Part shown: positions 17,719 through 25,806 of the stretch, in pieces
Layout of the letters: each line of letters opens with the position of its first letter
Position numbering within the stretch: position 1 is the stretch's first letter
NCBI GenBank assembly: GCA_028868735.1
Contig: JAGWTW010000011.1
Coordinates: 1 to 57,058 of the forward strand
Direction of reading: 5' to 3'
From: Hyphomicrobiales bacterium
Lineage (GTDB): Bacteria; Pseudomonadota; Alphaproteobacteria; Rhizobiales; Beijerinckiaceae
DNA: 57,058 bases
Made by a program: the position numbers and the translations under genes
Notes under the pieces: generated by a model
Database searches by the model: none
Told to the model about the DNA's origin: nothing
Seen by the model: the letters and a program-made list of their open reading frames with translations, nothing else

Positions 17719-17949
17719 GTACTCCTTGAATATCTGGTGTGACCCAGCCGGGAGCCGCCTGTTGAACAGAACTTGCGGTCGGATCAAGGCAAGTCTTGTC
17801 GCCGTGTCGCCAAAAATCTTCTTGCGGAATGACAACTTACGCGGGACCACGAAAAAACCTGTTGTAATTCAATAGCCTTATATTGCACCGCAGCATCAAA
17901 TCGAACCTGTGGCAGATATGCCGCATACGCTGTAAAAGGGAGGAATGAC

Positions 17950-18939
17950 ATGAAAGTACTGGCCATCGGCGCCGCCGGCATGGTGGGCCGCAAGCTCTGC
18001 GAGCGGTTGGCGAAAGACGGCAAGCTCGGCGGGAAACCGGTCTCGGCGCTGCATATGGTCGACGTCGTCGCGCCGTCGGTCGCGGGCGCCGCATTCGCCG
18101 TCACCGGCGAGGCCGCCGACATTTCGAAGCCCGATCTCGCCCCGCGTCTCATCGCCGCGCGCCCGGACGTGATCTTCCATCTCGCAGCCATCGTTTCGGG
18201 CGAGGCCGAACTCGACTTCGACAAGGGCTACGCCATCAATCTCGACGGAACGCGGCATCTGCTCGACGCCGTGCGCGCCGAAAACCTGAAGGCGGGCGGC
18301 GCCTACAGGCCGCGTTTCGTGTTCACCTCGTCGGTCGCCGTGTTCGGCGCGCCTTTCCCGGACGGCATCCACGACGATTTCCACCTGACGCCGCTCACGA
18401 GCTACGGCGCGCAGAAGGCGATTGGCGAATTGCTTCTGTCCGATTACACGCGAAAGGGGTTCGTCGACGGCGTCGGCATCCGTCTGCCGACGATCTGCGT
18501 CCGTCCGGGCAAGCCCAACGCCGCCGCGTCGGGCTTCTTCTCCAACATCATCCGCGAGCCGCTGGTCGGCCAGAAAGCGATCCTGCCTGTGCCGGAAACG
18601 GTGCGCCATACGCATGCGACGCCGCGCGCCGCCGTGGGCTTTCTTCTGCACGCCGCGACGATCGACGGCGAGAAGGTCGGACCGCGCCGCAACCTCACCA
18701 TGCCCGGCGTGTCCGTGACGGTCGGCGAGCAGATCGAGGCGCTGCGTCGCGTCGCCGGCGAAAAGGCGGTCGCGCTGATCGAGCGCAAGCCCGACGAGAT
18801 GATCTCGCGCATCGTCTCGGGCTGGCCGGAGAAATTCGTCGCGCAACGCGCGAAGGATCTCGGCTTCGCCGCGGAGACCTCGTTCGACGAGATCATCCGC
18901 ACGCACATCCAGGACGAACTGGGCGGAAAGGTCGCCTGA
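17950..18939 (+). CDS. NAD-dependent epimerase/dehydratase-type SDR, D-erythronate dehydrogenase (DenD)-like
   Basis: A 329-residue extended SDR. NAD motif GAAGMVGRKL (7-16), FTSSVAVFG (Ser/Thr), and YGAQK (YxxxK). The overall pattern (DIIFHLAA-like VIFHLAAIVSGEAE, VDGVGIRLPTICVRPGKPN, MPGVSVTVGEQ) is that of DenD proteins, which oxidise D-erythronate to 2-oxo-tetronate at the start of four-carbon acid degradation. GGGAGG lies 6 nt before the ATG. It is divergent from the RlpA-like gene across a 231-bp gap that is noticeably AT-rich in its centre, so it has its own promoter. Partner kinase and isomerase genes of the erythronate pathway are not in the window, so the substrate may differ. Confidence 0.8.
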   Translation: MKVLAIGAAGMVGRKLCERLAKDGKLGGKPVSALHMVDVVAPSVAGAAFAVTGEAADISKPDLAPRLIAARPDVIFHLAAIVSGEAELDFDKGYAINLDGTRHLLDAVRAENLKAGGAYRPRFVFTSSVAVFGAPFPDGIHDDFHLTPLTSYGAQKAIGELLLSDYTRKGFVDGVGIRLPTICVRPGKPNAAASGFFSNIIREPLVGQKAILPVPETVRHTHATPRAAVGFLLHAATIDGEKVGPRRNLTMPGVSVTVGEQIEALRRVAGEKAVALIERKPDEMISRIVSGWPEKFVAQRAKDLGFAAETSFDEIIRTHIQDELGGKVA

Positions 18940-18948
18940 GTCAGGCCG

Positions 18949-19530
18949 TCACTTCTGCGCAGCCAGCGCGTCGAGCGCCTGCGCGAGGCCCCGGAACGAG
19001 AAGGGAATGAAGACCTGCTTGCCTTCGGCGGTCTTCACGCCGAGGCGTCCGTTGCCGGTCCCGGCGCGCCAGCGCTTCAACGTGTCGGCGACGGGCGCCG
19101 CCGTCGCGAAACAGCCGACGGGCAGGCAGCGCGTCCACGCGAGTTCGGCTGGCTGGCTGTCCTTTTCGTCGACGTCGACCCGGACCGCGCTCGGGAAACC
19201 GACGTCGTTGGGAATGACGACCGTCATCCGCAGCGGCTCGTCGGCGGTTACGCGGCCGAAGGCGATCTGCGCGATCGGCTGCTGCTGTCCCTTGATCGTA
19301 ACGCTCTGCGCGACCTCGCACAGGCGCTTCGGGCCCGCGCCCTGCGGGTTGCGCTGACAGCGCAGCGTCCAGTCGCCGTAACTGGCCGTCTGCGTTTCCG
19401 GATCGCTGGAGACCGGCGCCGGCGCGGCCGGCGCGGCCGGCGCGGCTGGCTTCTGCGCGAGCGCGGGGTGCGCAAGCGCCGCAGCGCCGGCCAGAGCGAG
19501 AGCGAAAAGGACGAATTTCTGTTTCGTCAT
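18949..19530 (-). CDS. IalB (invasion-associated locus B) family periplasmic protein
   Basis: A 193-residue secreted protein: signal peptide (about 1-25, ending HPALAQ), a Pro/Ala linker (about 26-42), then the IalB domain with YGDWTLRCQRN, KRLCEVAQSV and ARTRCLPVGCF-like cysteine pairs (here WTRCLPVGCFA). IalB was named in Bartonella invasion but the family is common in free-living alphaproteobacteria with unknown role. Its ATG overlaps the stop codon of the upstream Inh-domain gene (ATGA at 19530-19527), so the two are co-translated, pointing to a joint envelope function. Confidence 0.85.
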   Translation of the reverse strand: MTKQKFVLFALALAGAAALAHPALAQKPAAPAAPAAPAPVSSDPETQTASYGDWTLRCQRNPQGAGPKRLCEVAQSVTIKGQQQPIAQIAFGRVTADEPLRMTVVIPNDVGFPSAVRVDVDEKDSQPAELAWTRCLPVGCFATAAPVADTLKRWRAGTGNGRLGVKTAEGKQVFIPFSFRGLAQALDALAAQK

Positions 19531-20279
19531 TGCATCTTCCTGAAGCCGAGCGCCTTGCCGCCCTCTTTCGGGTCTTTTTGCCACGAACCGTCGGGCGTCA
19601 TGTCGAAGTTCGCGCTGTGCCCCTTGCGCGCGGTCAGCCGCAGCCCGCCGCCCACGAAGCTCCAGGACTGCGGATCGAAAACGACGATCCCGTTGTCGCG
19701 ACAGGCCGGCGCGAGATGCGCGCGGCCAGCCAAGGCGCGCGGCGCGGCCTCGAGCGTCAGCATGCAGCCGGTATCTTTCGAAACGTCGCGCAGAATGGAA
19801 TACCGGCCGGGCAGATCGGCCGCGTGGACGGCAGGACCGCCCTGCTGTCCGCGAGCGGCGGCCACGGGCTTGGCGGCGCCTTCGGCGACGTCGCGCTTGG
19901 TCATCAGCACATAGGTCTCGCCGCCGGGACCGGTCGCCACGAGCCCAGTCTTCTGCGCCTTGAAACGCATGACGTCGAGGCCGGTCTTGCTGAGAAAATC
20001 TATCTGCGTCTGCGACACCAGCTTCCAGGCCGCGACATTGGCGAGCGCGGGCATGGCGTGCCGGCAGGCCGGCGGCAGCCCGATCAGCAAGCCCGCCGCG
20101 GTCGCCTCGCCCGACAGCTGCAACGAGCAGACGCGATCGCCGTTGTCTTCGCTCAGACGCCATACGCCGGCGGCGTGATCCACGCTCGAAAGGTCGAATG
20201 CGGAGGCCGGAATGCTCGACAGCCCGAGCGCGCCGGCGAAACATGCTGCGGCCAGACGATAGAAGACGTGCAAGCCCAT
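19527..20279 (-). CDS. tandem AprI/Inh-type protease inhibitor domain protein
   Basis: A 250-residue exported protein with signal peptide (1-28, ending ASA). Two Inh-like eight-stranded beta-barrel domains follow: first about 33-125 (AGVWRLSEDNGDRVCSLQL), second about 150-245 (LPGRYSILRDVSKDTGCMLTL). Each has a short N-terminal strand and a cysteine pair spaced like the disulfide of AprI (VCSLQL with PACRH; GCMLTL with PACRD). AprI blocks serralysin-type metalloproteases in the periplasm, but no such protease is encoded nearby, so the tandem protein may bind something else. It sits upstream of, and overlaps, the IalB gene. Confidence 0.75.
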   Translation of the reverse strand: MGLHVFYRLAAACFAGALGLSSIPASAFDLSSVDHAAGVWRLSEDNGDRVCSLQLSGEATAAGLLIGLPPACRHAMPALANVAAWKLVSQTQIDFLSKTGLDVMRFKAQKTGLVATGPGGETYVLMTKRDVAEGAAKPVAAARGQQGGPAVHAADLPGRYSILRDVSKDTGCMLTLEAAPRALAGRAHLAPACRDNGIVVFDPQSWSFVGGGLRLTARKGHSANFDMTPDGSWQKDPKEGGKALGFRKMQ

Positions 20280-20308
20280 TTTACGCGTTTCCCGCCCCCG
20301 CCTCGAAT

Positions 20309-21328
20309 TCAGGACGCGCCGGCCGCTGGCCAGGGCGTCTCCGCAACCGGCGTCAGGGGCGCGCCGTTGCGGATGAATGCGGCGATGTTGTCGACGACCA
20401 GTTGACCCATCGCGTCGCGCGTATGGTTTGTCCCCGATCCGACGTGCGGCAGCAAGACCACGTGGTCCATTTCCAGCAATTCTTTTGGCGCGTTGGGTTC
20501 GTCCGCGAACACGTCGAGTCCGGCCGTGAGGATCTTGCGGTCCCGCAGCGCCGCGATCAGCGCCTGCTCGTCGCAGACGGAGCCGCGCGCCACATTGATG
20601 AAAACGCCATTCGGGCCAAGCGCTTCCAGCACTTCGGCGTTGATGAGATGCTTGGTCTCCGGTCCCCCCGGCGTGATCGCCACGAGAATGTCGCAGGCGC
20701 GGGCCATGCCTACCAGCGTGGGAAAGTAGGGATAGGGCTCTTCGTGGCGCGGCCGGCGGCTGTGGTAGATCACTTTCATCCCGAAGGCCTCCGCGCGGCG
20801 CGCGATCGTGACGCCGATACGGCCGAGTCCGAGTATGCCGAGCGTGCGCCCGCGCAGCGACGCCGTGAGCGGAAACGCGCCCTTGAGCCACTTTCCCTCG
20901 CGCACGAATCGGTCCGCCTGCGGCAATTGCCGCACGGCGCACAGGATGAGGCCCATGGTCGTGTCGGCGACTTCGTCGTTCAGAACGTCGGGCGTGTTGG
21001 TGACGATCACGCCGTGCTGTCCCGCCCAGGCGGCGTCGATGTGGTCGTAACCGACCCCGAACGACGATACGATCTTGAGGTTCGGGAATCGCGACATCAT
21101 GGCGCCGTCGAGCTTCGCGTGGCCGCCGCCGGTGGCGATGCCCTGAATGCGTGGCGCGATCTCCGCCAGCGCCTTGTCCCGATCCGGCGCCTCCCACAAT
21201 TTGTGAAGGCGGCTGACCGCCGCAATCCCCTCGACGACTTTCGGGGGCATCGGATTCATCATAAGCGTTTCAAATTCGGCCACTTTTATGCTCGCTTCCG
21301 TCCCCGGCGCAGATAGACATGCTTGCAT
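20309..21328 (-). CDS. D-isomer-specific 2-hydroxyacid dehydrogenase
   Basis: A 339-residue NAD(P)-dependent dehydrogenase of the glyoxylate/hydroxypyruvate reductase type. GLGRIG nucleotide motif at 167-172; catalytic Arg248 (NVARGS), Glu277 (FADEP) and His295 (LPHVGSGT) are all present. The substrate would be a small 2-ketoacid such as hydroxypyruvate or glyoxylate, both plausible products of sugar-acid breakdown. The ATG at 21328 is the most upstream; the conserved protein begins around residue 15, so the GTG at residue 16 or the ATGs at 23-24 are alternatives. It diverges from the sugar ABC importer operon across a 99-bp gap, suggesting shared control. Confidence 0.88.
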   Translation of the reverse strand: MQACLSAPGTEASIKVAEFETLMMNPMPPKVVEGIAAVSRLHKLWEAPDRDKALAEIAPRIQGIATGGGHAKLDGAMMSRFPNLKIVSSFGVGYDHIDAAWAGQHGVIVTNTPDVLNDEVADTTMGLILCAVRQLPQADRFVREGKWLKGAFPLTASLRGRTLGILGLGRIGVTIARRAEAFGMKVIYHSRRPRHEEPYPYFPTLVGMARACDILVAITPGGPETKHLINAEVLEALGPNGVFINVARGSVCDEQALIAALRDRKILTAGLDVFADEPNAPKELLEMDHVVLLPHVGSGTNHTRDAMGQLVVDNIAAFIRNGAPLTPVAETPWPAAGAS

Positions 21329-21427
21329 TCTACCTCGCCGGATGCATCATGCGCGAGCGTTCGCGGCGCGGCAAGCTTCGCAACGTTGGACAGAAGGCGC
21401 ATCAAGACGCCGGAGAGGGAGAAGTTG

Positions 21428-22498
21428 ATGGCGTCGGTTGAAATCCGCGACGTGCGCAAGGCTTATGGCGCGACCGCGGTTATCCACGGAGTGAATGTCG
21501 ACATCGCTGACGGGGAATTCGTGGTGCTGGTCGGCCCATCGGGCTGCGGCAAGTCGACTCTTTTGCGCATGATCGCCGGGCTCGAGAACATCACGGGCGG
21601 AGAAATCCGCATCGGCGGGCGCGTCGTCAACAACGTGCCGCCGAAAGAGCGCGACATCGCCATGGTGTTCCAGAATTATGCGCTCTATCCGCATATGACG
21701 GTCTACGACAACATGGGCTTCTCGCTGCGGCTCAGAAAAGCCGACAAGTCCGAAATCGAAAAGCGCGTCTCGCAGGCGGCCGAGATTCTCGGCCTGAAGG
21801 CGTTGCTCGACCGCTATCCGCGCCAGCTTTCCGGCGGCCAGCGCCAGCGCGTCGCGATGGGCCGCGCGATCGTGCGCGATCCGCAGGTTTTCCTGTTCGA
21901 CGAGCCGCTCTCTAATCTCGACGCCAAGCTGCGCGTCGCCATGCGCACGGAAATCAAGGAGCTTCACCAGCGCCTCAAAACGACGACGGTCTACGTTACG
22001 CACGACCAGATCGAGGCGATGACCATGGCCGACAAGATCGTCGTCATGCACGACGGCATTGTCGAGCAGATCGGCGCGCCGCTCGATCTCTACGACCGGC
22101 CGGGCAACATGTTCGTCGCCGGCTTCATCGGTTCGCCGGCGATGAATTTCATCAAGGGCAAACTCGCCTCGAACGGCTCCGGCGCGATCTTCAAGTCGGA
22201 TGCGGGCCTGTCGCTGCCGGTCGCGCGCGCGCCTGCCGCCAGCGACGGAAAGCCCGTCGTGCTCGGGGTGCGGCCCGAACATCTCGTCGCCTCGGGCGAA
22301 GGCGCCGCGGTCGACGTCGTCGTCGTCGAGCCGATGGGCTCGGAAACGCAGGTTGTGGCGAGATCGGGCGCGCAGGACATCATCTGTCTGTTCCGCGATC
22401 GCGTGATGCCGAACCCGGGCGAAGCCATCCGCATCGCCTGCGATCCGAAGCTCGTCCATCTCTTCGACCCGGAATCGGGCAAGACCCTCGCCGCATAA
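21428..22498 (+). CDS. ABC sugar importer ATPase, UgpC/MsmK type
   Basis: A 356-residue ATP-binding subunit of a carbohydrate importer. Walker [10 protein letters not shown] (36-44), Q-loop in [11 protein letters not shown], signature LSGGQRQR (from about 134), Walker [13 protein letters not shown] (about 153-164), switch His in YVTHDQIEA, and a C-terminal TOBE/regulatory domain (about 235-356) containing VLGVRPEHL. The ATG at 21428 has GGAGAGGGAG upstream; the in-frame region before it is not conserved. It leads an operon with a binding protein and two permeases. The presence of the ATPase in the operon makes the importer self-contained. Confidence 0.93.
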   Translation: MASVEIRDVRKAYGATAVIHGVNVDIADGEFVVLVGPSGCGKSTLLRMIAGLENITGGEIRIGGRVVNNVPPKERDIAMVFQNYALYPHMTVYDNMGFSLRLRKADKSEIEKRVSQAAEILGLKALLDRYPRQLSGGQRQRVAMGRAIVRDPQVFLFDEPLSNLDAKLRVAMRTEIKELHQRLKTTTVYVTHDQIEAMTMADKIVVMHDGIVEQIGAPLDLYDRPGNMFVAGFIGSPAMNFIKGKLASNGSGAIFKSDAGLSLPVARAPAASDGKPVVLGVRPEHLVASGEGAAVDVVVVEPMGSETQVVARSGAQDIICLFRDRVMPNPGEAIRIACDPKLVHLFDPESGKTLAA

Positions 22499-22533
22499 CG
22501 TCTGGACATCGAGAACTTCACGAGGAGGAAAGT

Positions 22534-23856
22534 ATGACTGACTTCACCCGCCGCACGCTCATCAGGAGCGCGGCCGCCGCCGGTCTGGCAGGCGGAACGC
22601 TGCTCGATCTCGCACGCGCCTTCGCGCAGGAGAGCCCGTGGAAACCGGAGGCCGGCGCCAGCCTCAACGTGTTGCGTTGGAAACAGTTCGTCGAGGCGGA
22701 GAATACTTCCTTCGTGAAGATGGTCGACGCGTTCTCCAAAGCGACCGGCGTGAAGGTCAACGTCTCCTACGAAAGCTTCGACGACATTCAGCCGAAAGCC
22801 TCCGTCGCCGCCAATACCGGACAGGGACCGGACCTCGTGTGGGGCCTCCATTCGCTGCCGCAGCTCTTCCCGGAGAAGTGCCTGCCGATGGACGACGTCG
22901 CCGACTATCTCGCCAAGACCTATGGCGGCTGGATCAAGGGACCGGAGCCGTACGGCAAGGCGAACGGCAAATGGGTCGCCATTCCCGTCGCGGTCAACGG
23001 CGGCTACATGAACTACCGCATCTCCTCGATGAACAAGGCCGGCTTCAAGACCTTCCCGACCGACTTCCCGGGCTTTCTCGAGCTCTGCAAGGCGTTGAAG
23101 AAGAACAACACGCCGGCGGGCTTTGCGCTCGGCCACGCGACCGGCGACGCCAATTCCTGGCTGCACTGGATCCTGTGGGGCCATGGCGGCTATCTGATCG
23201 ACAAGGACAACAAGGTCTCGATCAATTCGCCGGAGACGGCCAAGGCGCTCGAATATTGCAAGCAGCTCTACGGCACCTTCATCGAGGGCACGCCGTCGTG
23301 GAACGACGCCTCCAACAACAAGGCTTTCCTCGCCGGCGATCTGCATCTGACGCTCAACGGCATCTCGATCTACGTCGCGGCCAAGACGGCCGGCGCGAAG
23401 GGCGACGAGAAGATGAAGGCGATGGCCGAGGACATCGACCACGCGCTCAATCCGGTCGGACCGGTCGGCCATCCGACCGAACTTCAGCTCGCCTTCCCGA
23501 TCCTCGGCTTCAACTTCACCAAGGTGCCGAACGCGGCCAAGGCCTTCATCGCCTTCATGATGAGCGCGCAGCAGTACAATCCCTGGCTCGAAGGCGCGCA
23601 GGGCTATCTGACGCAGACGCTGCACGCCTACGACACCAACCCCGTCTGGACCGCCGATCCGAAGAACAAGGTGTTCGGCGAGGCCTCGGCGCGCACGTTG
23701 CCGATCAGCGGCGTCGGCCCGCTCAGCCCGCAGGCGGCCGCCGCCGCCGCGGACTTCATCGTGGTCGACATGTTCGCGCGTTATTGCACGGGCCAGGAAG
23801 ATCTGAAGACCACGATCAAGACCGCAGAACGCGCAGCGCAGCGCACCTTCCGCTGA
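22534..23856 (+). CDS. ABC sugar importer periplasmic binding protein (Tat-exported)
   Basis: A 440-residue extracellular solute-binding protein of family 1 (maltose/sugar type). The N-terminus MTDFTRRTLIRSAAAAGLAG is a twin-arginine signal followed by a hydrophobic stretch ending AFA. Mature regions such as GQGPDLVWGLHSLPQLFPEK, WVAIPVAVNGGYMNYR and AFLAGDLHLTLNG fit the sugar-binding fold. Tat export suggests folding in the cytoplasm before transport. AGGAGGAAAG is a very strong ribosome binding site, in keeping with the high expression of binding proteins. The stop codon is followed by a stable hairpin (23866-23889). The ligand is unknown, but the neighbouring sugar-acid enzymes favour an aldonate or sugar. 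Confidence 0.9.
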   Translation: MTDFTRRTLIRSAAAAGLAGGTLLDLARAFAQESPWKPEAGASLNVLRWKQFVEAENTSFVKMVDAFSKATGVKVNVSYESFDDIQPKASVAANTGQGPDLVWGLHSLPQLFPEKCLPMDDVADYLAKTYGGWIKGPEPYGKANGKWVAIPVAVNGGYMNYRISSMNKAGFKTFPTDFPGFLELCKALKKNNTPAGFALGHATGDANSWLHWILWGHGGYLIDKDNKVSINSPETAKALEYCKQLYGTFIEGTPSWNDASNNKAFLAGDLHLTLNGISIYVAAKTAGAKGDEKMKAMAEDIDHALNPVGPVGHPTELQLAFPILGFNFTKVPNAAKAFIAFMMSAQQYNPWLEGAQGYLTQTLHAYDTNPVWTADPKNKVFGEASARTLPISGVGPLSPQAAAAAADFIVVDMFARYCTGQEDLKTTIKTAERAAQRTFR

Positions 23857-23865
23857 GAAAGCTTC

Positions 23866-23889
23866 CCTCTCCCCGTTCGCGGGGAGAGG
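23866..23889 (+). promoter_or_regulatory. intercistronic UUCG hairpin in the sugar ABC operon
   Basis: CCTCTCCCCG (23866-23875) and its perfect complement (23880-23889) flank a TTCG tetraloop, 10 bp of stem. It sits between the binding-protein stop and the first permease, with no T-run after it. Such stems protect the upstream message from 3' exonucleases and raise binding-protein levels above permease levels. The sequence also resembles a dispersed Hyphomicrobiales intergenic repeat. Confidence 0.65.
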
Positions 23890-23905
23890 ACGCGAACGAC
23901 GAGGC

Positions 23906-24859
23906 ATGCGAATGACGGACGCGACCGCGATCGCGACGACCGCCGGCGGCAGAACGACGTGGGAGCGCTTGCGCTCCCACCGCGACTGGCTGGGATTCTG
24001 GTTCATGGCGCCGGCTGCGGCGATCCTGATCCTGTTTCTTGCCTATCCGCTCGGGCTTGGCGTCTGGCTGTCTTTCACCGACGCAAAGATCGGCCGTCCC
24101 GGTCATTTCATCGGCCTCGACAATTACGACTGGCTTTCGGACGACAGCGTCTTCTGGGGCTCGGTTTTTTTCACCTGCTTCTACACGCTCGTCGCCTCGT
24201 CGATAAAATTCGCGATCGGGCTCTATCTCGCGCTGCTGCTCAACAAGAATCTTCCGTTCAAGGCGCTGCTGCGTTCGATCGTCCTCATTCCCTTCGTCGT
24301 GCCAACCGTGCTGTCGGCCATCGCCTTCTGGTGGATCTTCGATTCGCAGTTTTCGATCATTTCCTGGTCGCTGGTGAAACTCGGCCTCATCGATCGCTAC
24401 ATCGACTTTCTCGGCAATCCCTGGAACGCGCGCTGGTGCCTGATCTTCGCCAACATCTGGCGCGGCGTGCCGTTCGTCGCGATCACCCTGCTCGCCGGCC
24501 TGCAGACGGTCTCGCCTTCGCTCTATGAAGCCGCCACCATCGACGGCGCATCGCGCTGGCAGAACTTCCGGCACATCACCTATCCCCTGCTCACCCCGAT
24601 CATCGCCGTCGTGATGACGTTCTCGGTGCTCTTCACGTTCACCGACTTCCAGCTGATCTGGGCGATGACGCGCGGCGGCCCGGTCAATGCGACCCACCTG
24701 ATGGCGACATTGTCCTTCCAGCGCGCCATCCTCGGCGGCAGCCTGGGCGAGGGCGCGGCGATTTCGACCGCCATGATCCCGTTCCTGCTCGCGGCGATCA
24801 TGGTTTCCTGGTTCGGCCTCCAGAAGCGCAAATGGCAGCAGGGCGGCGACAATGACTGA
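23906..24859 (+). CDS. ABC sugar importer permease, MalF type
   Basis: A 317-residue inner-membrane permease with six or so helices. The EAA coupling motif is YEAATIDGASRWQNFRHITYPLL (about 207-229; core EAATIDGAS), which docks to the ATPase. RSIVLIPFVVPTVLSAIAFWW and LIWAMTRGGPVNATH are typical MalF-type segments. Two ATGs (23906 and 23912) precede the body; either fits. The next permease overlaps its last 8 bp. Downstream of the UUCG hairpin. Confidence 0.93.
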   Translation: MRMTDATAIATTAGGRTTWERLRSHRDWLGFWFMAPAAAILILFLAYPLGLGVWLSFTDAKIGRPGHFIGLDNYDWLSDDSVFWGSVFFTCFYTLVASSIKFAIGLYLALLLNKNLPFKALLRSIVLIPFVVPTVLSAIAFWWIFDSQFSIISWSLVKLGLIDRYIDFLGNPWNARWCLIFANIWRGVPFVAITLLAGLQTVSPSLYEAATIDGASRWQNFRHITYPLLTPIIAVVMTFSVLFTFTDFQLIWAMTRGGPVNATHLMATLSFQRAILGGSLGEGAAISTAMIPFLLAAIMVSWFGLQKRKWQQGGDND

Positions 24860-25763
24860 AGTGACGAACGTCTCCGAACGCCTCTCGAGCGCACATCTGG
24901 CCGACGCTTCGGAGGGCATGAGCTATCTCGAAAGCCTCCCGCGCAAGGTGGTTACGACCTGGATGCCGCTCACGCTGATCCTGATCGTGCTCCTGTTCCC
25001 GTTCTACTGGATGGTGCTGACGGCTGTGAAGCCGAACGAGCAGCTCATCGACATGACGCATTTCAACCCGTTCTTCGTCGTCGGCCCGACGCTCGACCAC
25101 ATCAGCGAACTGCTGTTCCGCTCGCAATATCCGCGCTGGTTGTGGAACACGACATACGTCTCCGTGCTCGCGACCTTCATTTCGCTGATCGCCAGCGTCA
25201 TGGCGGCTTACGCGATCGTGCGCCTGCGCTTTTCCGGCGCGCAGACGGTCGGCGGCCTCATCTTCCTCGCCTATCTCGTGCCGCCGTCGATCCTGTTCAT
25301 TCCTCTGGCCGCGATCGTGCAGAGCTACGGCCTGTTCAACTCGCCGATGGCGCTCGTGCTCGTCTATCCGACGATCCTCATTCCTTTCTCGACATGGCTC
25401 CTGATGGGCTATTTCAAGACAATCCCGTTCGAGCTGGAGGAATGCGCGCTGATCGACGGCGCCTCGCGCCTGCAGATCCTGACCAAGATCATCCTGCCGC
25501 TCGCCGTGCCCGGCCTGATTTCCGCCGGCATTTTTTCGCTCACGCTCTGCTGGAACGAGTTCATCTACGCGCTGACGTTCATTTCCTCGACGGAGAACAA
25601 GACGGTGCCGGTCGCCATCGTCACCAATTTCGTCGACGGCGACATCTATCACTGGGGCGCGCTGATGGCGGGCGCGCTCGTCGGCTCGCTGCCGCTCATC
25701 ATTCTCTATTCCTTCTTCGTCGAATATTACGTGTCGGCGATGACGGGCGCCGTGAAGGAATAG
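24852..25763 (+). CDS. ABC sugar importer permease, MalG type
   Basis: A 303-residue permease, partner of the MalF-type subunit. The EAA loop appears as LEECALIDGASRLQILTKI (about 196-214). FYWMVLTAVKPNEQL at the N-terminus and SLTLCWNEFIYALTF near the C-terminus are family hallmarks. The ATG at 24852 overlaps the preceding gene by 8 bp, so translation is coupled. It is the last gene of the importer operon and is followed by a bidirectional hairpin shared with the convergent P450 gene. Confidence 0.93.
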   Translation: MTEVTNVSERLSSAHLADASEGMSYLESLPRKVVTTWMPLTLILIVLLFPFYWMVLTAVKPNEQLIDMTHFNPFFVVGPTLDHISELLFRSQYPRWLWNTTYVSVLATFISLIASVMAAYAIVRLRFSGAQTVGGLIFLAYLVPPSILFIPLAAIVQSYGLFNSPMALVLVYPTILIPFSTWLLMGYFKTIPFELEECALIDGASRLQILTKIILPLAVPGLISAGIFSLTLCWNEFIYALTFISSTENKTVPVAIVTNFVDGDIYHWGALMAGALVGSLPLIILYSFFVEYYVSAMTGAVKE

Positions 25764-25771
25764 GTCTCGCG

Positions 25772-25801
25772 ACCGCGCTTCCCGCAATCGCGAAGCGCGG
25801 T
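25772..25801. terminator. bidirectional hairpin between the ABC operon and the P450 gene
   Basis: ACCGCGCTTC (25772-25781) and its perfect complement GAAGCGCGGT (25792-25801) with a 10-nt loop, in the 43-bp gap between the convergent genes. There is no T-run on either strand, so termination efficiency is uncertain. Confidence 0.5.
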
Positions 25802-25806
25802 GGCCG

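Noticed and set aside
19527..20279. Expectation of a serralysin protease operon next to the Inh-domain gene
   Set aside because: No metzincin (HExxHxxGxxH) or type I secretion genes occur in the window.
22090..24006. A 638-codon open frame antisense to the sugar-binding protein
   Set aside because: Spans an intergenic hairpin and two unrelated genes, with no motif.
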